DNA from: Macrotrachela quadricornifera
Lineage: Eukaryota; Rotifera; Eurotatoria; Philodinida; Philodinidae
Direction of reading: 5' to 3'
Assembly: GCA_022393335.1 (NCBI GenBank)
Contig: JAJEKB010020311.1
Span: 1 to 64,000, forward strand
Length of the DNA stretch: 64,000 bases
This document shows positions 59,483-64,000 of this stretch, in pieces. The translations under genes were made by a program, and so were the position numbers. The notes beneath the pieces are model-generated. The model searched no databases and was not told the DNA's origin. It was given only the letters and a program-made list of their open reading frames with translations. How positions within the stretch are numbered: the stretch's first letter is position 1; each line of letters begins with the position of its first letter.

Positions 59483-60006
59483 TATATGATCGCTATCTGC
59501 CTCCCTTTAAATGCGCAAAGATAGACCAAAAATAAAAATGGGACCGTTGCTTATGAAACATCCTTTATTTCTGGTTCATTGAAGTATTGCTTAGATTATC
59601 GGCAGCATGAATATTATTCTTGGCAATAATATTGCTAATTTCATTTTTATCATTAGAATTGTCATTATCACCATCAATATTAAAAAAATAAGTAACGCTC
59701 GTCTGAAGACTCGCTCAGCTCTCTCTCGTAGAAATCGTGTTTCTAAATTACCGCCAAGCTATTCATTTAATATAAAATTTTAAAAAAACGAAATCAGATT
59801 CAAGTTCCTGGACATTAACGGCCGTTGACCAAACTTCATAAAAAACAAATGCTTTTTGTTAAAAATTTGCTGTTTGTTTAAAAAATTGATCGTCAAAAAA
59901 ATTTCGAAAAACTAACATCAGATTCGAGTTCCTCGACCCCAACTACCCTTCGGTCGAGTTTTATGGGAAATATTAATAAAATGTTTTTTTGACCTTATGC
60001 GGACAT

Positions 60007-60057
<51 letters not shown>

Positions 60058-60072
60058 GACAATTTATGTTTA
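59483..60072. other. Repeat family copies and a CAAT microsatellite
   Basis: Two units with a 123-bp spacing start near 59793 and 59916 and share CAGATTCRAGTTCCTSGAC; they belong to the family seen at 1855-2250. A pure (CAAT)n run of about 50 bp follows at 60008-60057 and directly precedes the SWIM relic. Confidence 0.6.
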
Positions 60073-60687
60073 CTGGACTCTTCTCTACGAGAAAGAGAAC
60101 AATGCATTAGAATCCACAAATCGAGTTATCAAAGGTGAACATACCTTTGGAGAAAGACATAAAATATCAAGGTTTTTTACCATTGCAAATGAGATTGTGT
60201 ATAAATAGTCTATATCGCGCAATCCGAATTAACCAGATCCTATTGTATTTTCAACTGAACCAACAAATGAATTTAAAAAATGGACTGCAGTGTATCATTT
60301 TGCAAAAAATCTTCAAAAACAATATTACAAATGCCAGGTAAACGAAAGGATTTTATGGATTATTATGTGTCAGCTGGTACAGTAGATAATATAACAACAG
60401 CGCAAATACAAAAATACAAGAGAAAAAGATGCACATCATTTGATCAACTCAAAGATCTTCAGTTTGGAATATGGAAAATAACTTTATCGGATAATGCAAC
60501 AAAATGGCAAAATGGAGTCTGCAATTGTCCTAGTTTTTACAAAAAATGTATCTGCAAATATACAGTTGGTATCACCATTTGATTGAAATTTTGTAGACCA
60601 CCTTCAACAGCCAAAGATGTACCTTTAGGTGAAAAATGGAAACGAAGACAACCACGAAAAGCAACAAAAGCTCTATTGATACAATAA
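60073..60687 (+). pseudogene. SWIM zinc-finger protein fragment, MULE-transposase related
   Basis: Two overlapping frames are parts of one former protein. In the first (about 60083-60340) ENNALESTNRVIKGEH and EPTNEFKKWTAVYHFA are visible, typical of the MULE/SWIM family abundant in rotifers, with TAG at 60206 and TAA at 60230. Near 60340 the frame shifts. The second part carries FGIWKITLSDNATKW and the SWIM finger CNCPSFYKKCICKYT (CxCx8-9CxC[HY]-like, last His replaced by Tyr), then TGA at 60580-60582 where relatives have Arg, and RPPSTAKDVPLGEKWKR to TAA 60685-60687. The catalytic N-terminal half is missing, apparently cut at the CAAT microsatellite. The finger would have bound DNA. Confidence 0.78.
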
Positions 60688-60855
60688 CTGTGCAGTTAAT
60701 TTTTTTACTTAGTTTTTTAAATTAAATTATTTAGCATTTAAATCTACAAAATAATTCTAAACATCAAAAATTGTTTTTGCAATATATGCAACTATATTGT
60801 CAAACCAAGAAAATATCAATAAAAAAACAAACATTTAAATTAAGAAAGAAAAAAA

Positions 60856-63800
60856 TTAACATGTTTGTAAAAGAATTTCAACATAATCTGTACCATAATT
60901 TGCAACAATAATGTCAAGCATATTATCATTATTAATATCTCCAATAGTCACTGATTGTGGACGAGCATTATAACCAAGAGAATATGATTTTAATTCTAAG
61001 AAAGTTCCATCTCTAGATCCTAAGAACACAATTACTTCATTACTACCAAAATTCGTAACTACAATATCTAAATAATTATCTTTATTCAAATCTTTTACAG
61101 CAATCGAAGATGGAAAAGATTGAATGCCAGTTGAATAATTTTTCAGAACAGTAAAAGTACCATCTCCATATCCGCGAAATATAACAATAGTACTTATCTT
61201 TGAATTAACAATAACAATATCTATATAACTATCATTGTTAAAATCACCAACAGCAATTGATACTGGTTCAGAATTACTCTCAAGTGGATAAGTTTTTTGT
61301 TGAGAAAATGTTCCATTACCATAACCTAAGAAAATCCCAATATTGTTAGTACCAGAATTAGCTACTACAATATCTAAATAATTATCATTGTTAAAATCAT
61401 CAATAGCAACTGATTTTGGATGAGAATTATTATCAGTTGAAAGTAATATTGGTGTTGCAAATGGTTCACTTTTATATCGGAGCATTATACCAATACTATC
61501 TGTATTTTTGTAAGCAACAGCAAGATCTAATTGATTATCATTGTTAAAATCACAAGTTGCAACTGATATGGGATTAGAATTCCAGCCAGTTGCATAAGTC
61601 TTACGTCTTGTGAAATTTCCATCACCATATCCATAAAATACACCTATATTGCCATTTCCATGACCATAATCGGAAACAATAATATCAAGTATTGTATCAT
61701 TATTTAAATCACGAATAAGAATTGAAGATAAATCTGATTGAGAACCAGTAGCATATGTTTTTTGTGAAGAAAAATTACCATCACTAGAACCAAAAAATAT
61801 GCCAATATTTTTACTATCATCATAAGCAACAGCAATATCCATTAATTTATCATCATTTAAATCTGCAATATCAACCGCATATGGTCCAGAATTTTCTCCA
61901 GCGAAAAGTTTGATCATATCCTTGAAACTACCATTACTATATCCAATAAATATTCCTATATTGTTTTGACCATAATTAGCAACCACAATATCTAGAATAT
62001 TGTCTTTATTGAGATCACCAACAGCTACCGATCGTGGATGCGATCGATCAGGCAAGAAATATGATTTTTGCTCTGTAAATGTTCCATTACCATATCCTAT
62101 GAATATACCTATATTGTCACTATCACGATTGGCAACAACTATGTCTAGAATATTATCTTTATTAAAATCACCAACAGCTACTGAACAGGGATAAGATGAA
62201 TTGCCAGTAGAATAAGTTATTTCAGGTTGAAAACTCCCATTGCCAAAATTACAAAATATATTAATACTGTTTGTATCAGAATTAGTGACAATAAAATCAA
62301 GTTGATTGTCATCATTAAAATCTCCAGTCGCAATTGAAATTGGCGAAGTTCCAGTTGAAAAAGATCTTTCTTCTTCAAATGTTCCATTTCCATATCCTAA
62401 ATATATACCCACATCATTAGAACCTTCTTTCACGACACCAATATCACAGTGATGATCATTATTGAAATCACCTGAGACAATAGAAAAAGGATTCGAAGTA
62501 GATCCAGGTATTCGAATAGTTTGATTTGTAAAGGTTGCATAATCGAATCCCAAAAATACAGCTAGATTATTTGTACCATAATTAGCAACAACAATATCTT
62601 GCCAATTATCTTTATTAAAATCACCAACTGCAATCGAATTAGGAAATGAATTAGAATTAGTTGAATATATAATTGGTGTATCAAATGTTCCATCAGTATG
62701 TTTCAAAAATATATTAATAGTACCACTTCTATAGTTGGCAACAATAATATCTGATTGATTATCTCGATTGAAATCAGCAACAGTTACAAATTGTGGAGAA
62801 GAACTAAATCCTGTTGAATATGTTATATTATTTACAAAGATTCTATTGTTATAATCATGAAGTAATTGTATGCTATCATTGCCTGAATTAGCAACAACAA
62901 CATTTGATTGATTATTATTATTATTATTGAAATGACCAATAGCAACAGAATATGGATGTGGACCTGAACCAGTAAAATAACTTGTTTCATATGCAAAATC
63001 TGCTTCATAATGTATGAGAAATACACCAATATTATTTGTATCTTTATTTGCAACAACAATATCCAATTGATTATCATTGTTTAAATCACTAGAAACGATA
63101 GAGCGGGGAGAAGACTCATATCCTGTTGAAAATGACTTTTGCAAGGCAAAAGATCCGTTTCCAAGACCAAAAAATAAGTCTACGCTATAACCATAAGCAT
63201 AGGTGATTGCCATATCAAGAAGTATATCATTATTAAAATGGCCAAGGGTAATAGAATATGGCCAAGAACCACGTCCACTAGAAATTTTAGTTATTTCTTG
63301 AAATGTTCCATTTTCATCTCCTAAAAGTATAACTATATTAGATAGTAAAGGACTTGTATAGATAATATCTAATTGTTGATCATTATTTAAATCCCCAATA
63401 GCTAAATCAATTGGACTTTCATCATTTGTTAAAACTTTCGATGAATTCCAAAAAGATCCATTACCATATCCCAATAGTATAACTATACCACCATTACTGT
63501 AGTCACATGCAAGAATATCTAGTATTTTATCATTATTCAAATCGTTAAGAACAACTTGTGTAGGAGAAAAACTGATATCATTTAAATATGTACTAATATT
63601 TGTAAAAGTTCCATCACCATATCCTAAAAACACACCTATATTATGAGTACCGTTGTTAGTTACAACAATATCAAGACTGTTATCACCGTTCAAGTCTCCA
63701 ACAGCAATACACTGTGAATCAGATCCTTGTCCAGTTGAATATGAATCACCAATCCTAAAGCTACCATTTCCATATCCAAGTAAAATACGTACTTCACTTA

Positions 63801-64000
63801 TTTTATTCATGAGTATGATAATATCAAGTTTATTATCATTATTGATATCATTTACAGTAACAAAATAAGGCATAGAACCATTTTCATAATAAATTATTGT
63901 TTGATTTCTAAAAGTTCCATTACCAAGATTATTAAATAAACCAACATTATCGGTATTAGAGTTAGCAACAACAATATCTGAAAAATTATCATTATTGAAA
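60856..64000 (-). CDS. Giant FG-GAP/VCBS repeat protein, partial (5' end beyond the window)
   Basis: The frame is open from the right edge to TAA 60858-60856, at least 1047 residues; the Met at 63873 is internal because the repeat pattern (NSNTDNVGLF, GNGTFRNQT) continues upstream of it. Twenty complete repeats and part of another are visible, each with a calcium loop (DFNNDNQLDIVV, DLNKDNILDIVV) and a hairpin such as NIGIFIGYGNGTF. Repeat 7 has a degenerate loop rich in Asn (HFNNNNNNQSN), probably from an AAT-repeat expansion near 62915. The chain ends EILLQTC, close to the ISKTC end of the paralogue at 21534-27387. By analogy it should be extracellular, anchored by an N-terminal helix not in this window. 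No introns occur in the visible part. Function unknown; surface or adhesive role is inferred from the family. Confidence 0.9.
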   Translation of the reverse strand, partial: FNNDNFSDIVVANSNTDNVGLFNNLGNGTFRNQTIIYYENGSMPYFVTVNDINNDNKLDIIILMNKISEVRILLGYGNGSFRIGDSYSTGQGSDSQCIAVGDLNGDNSLDIVVTNNGTHNIGVFLGYGDGTFTNISTYLNDISFSPTQVVLNDLNNDKILDILACDYSNGGIVILLGYGNGSFWNSSKVLTNDESPIDLAIGDLNNDQQLDIIYTSPLLSNIVILLGDENGTFQEITKISSGRGSWPYSITLGHFNNDILLDMAITYAYGYSVDLFFGLGNGSFALQKSFSTGYESSPRSIVSSDLNNDNQLDIVVANKDTNNIGVFLIHYEADFAYETSYFTGSGPHPYSVAIGHFNNNNNNQSNVVVANSGNDSIQLLHDYNNRIFVNNITYSTGFSSSPQFVTVADFNRDNQSDIIVANYRSGTINIFLKHTDGTFDTPIIYSTNSNSFPNSIAVGDFNKDNWQDIVVANYGTNNLAVFLGFDYATFTNQTIRIPGSTSNPFSIVSGDFNNDHHCDIGVVKEGSNDVGIYLGYGNGTFEEERSFSTGTSPISIATGDFNDDNQLDFIVTNSDTNSINIFCNFGNGSFQPEITYSTGNSSYPCSVAVGDFNKDNILDIVVANRDSDNIGIFIGYGNGTFTEQKSYFLPDRSHPRSVAVGDLNKDNILDIVVANYGQNNIGIFIGYSNGSFKDMIKLFAGENSGPYAVDIADLNDDKLMDIAVAYDDSKNIGIFFGSSDGNFSSQKTYATGSQSDLSSILIRDLNNDTILDIIVSDYGHGNGNIGVFYGYGDGNFTRRKTYATGWNSNPISVATCDFNNDNQLDLAVAYKNTDSIGIMLRYKSEPFATPILLSTDNNSHPKSVAIDDFNNDNYLDIVVANSGTNNIGIFLGYGNGTFSQQKTYPLESNSEPVSIAVGDFNNDSYIDIVIVNSKISTIVIFRGYGDGTFTVLKNYSTGIQSFPSSIAVKDLNKDNYLDIVVTNFGSNEVIVFLGSRDGTFLELKSYSLGYNARPQSVTIGDINNDNMLDIIVANYGTDYVEILLQTC

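Noticed and set aside
63873..63873. Met at 63873 as the start of the minus-strand FG-GAP protein
   Set aside because: The repeat pattern continues in the same frame to the window edge, so this Met is internal.
1..64000. tRNA, rRNA or CRISPR-like arrays
   Set aside because: I found no cloverleaf with a GTTCRA loop, no rRNA core segments and no regularly spaced identical repeats with unique spacers.

Overview
The window is eukaryotic, AT-rich and intron-containing. Its introns are short (about 50-80 bp) with GT..AG borders, and several genes belong to families that I know as strongly expanded in bdelloid rotifers (Rotaria/Adineta type): VCBS/FG-GAP repeat proteins, fast-evolving F-box/LRR proteins, RNI-type LRR proteins with one repeat per exon, NHL propellers, SWIM zinc-finger transposase relatives and Tc1/mariner, hAT and piggyBac elements. 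The bdelloid assignment is an inference from family content; no rRNA, tRNA or mitochondrial marker is present.

Layout, left to right. 1-4.7 kb: no recognisable gene. 4.7-6.8 kb: a Tc1 DD34E element abutting a 5'-truncated NAD(P)-dependent reductase pseudogene. 6.9-8.2 kb: an old degenerate satellite. 8.8-9.2 kb: a MITE. 9.6-10.25 kb: an F-box pseudogene. 11.0-12.4 kb: a non-autonomous hAT element with an 8-bp target duplication. 12.7-13.9 kb: an LRR gene end built of exon+intron units of 143 bp. 14-21 kb: mostly empty, with one possible gene fragment. 21.5-27.4 kb: a three-exon gene for a type II membrane protein of 1525 residues with 28 FG-GAP repeats. 28.5-31.4 kb: two F-box-family genes on the minus strand. 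34.7-35.6 kb: an NHL-repeat protein (minus). 37.2-37.8 kb: a 244-bp-arm foldback. 39.7-40.6 kb: a double BTB/T1 protein with a signal-like N-terminus (minus). 41-46 kb: a repeat-rich block of TA-flanked MITEs, microsatellite, 72-bp satellite and a 1.3-kb transposon that interrupts a small multi-exon coiled-coil gene. 50.0-51.0 kb: a mariner relic. 51.3-53.5 kb: a decaying F-box gene (minus). 55.3-56.6 kb: a nearly intact mariner. 56.7-59.5 kb: a possible TIR element holding a second foldback. 60.1-60.7 kb: a SWIM/MULE pseudogene. 60.9 kb to the right edge: a second giant FG-GAP gene (minus), cut by the window end.

The intact host genes appear to be surface or secreted repeat proteins (FG-GAP, NHL), F-box substrate adaptors for ubiquitin ligases, an LRR protein and a BTB/T1 protein; no operon or common pathway is visible. 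The two FG-GAP genes point towards each other across about 33 kb in which the F-box, NHL and BTB genes lie on the minus strand. At least seven coding relics carry premature stops, TGA being the commonest, while intact genes here use TGA, TAG and TAA as true stops, so the code is standard.

The most notable observations are the 143-bp exon-intron LRR array, a 63-bp minisatellite whose every unit carries a splice donor and acceptor, the hidden coiled-coil gene broken by a transposon, two long near-perfect foldbacks, and the N-glycosylation sequon locked into most FG-GAP repeats.
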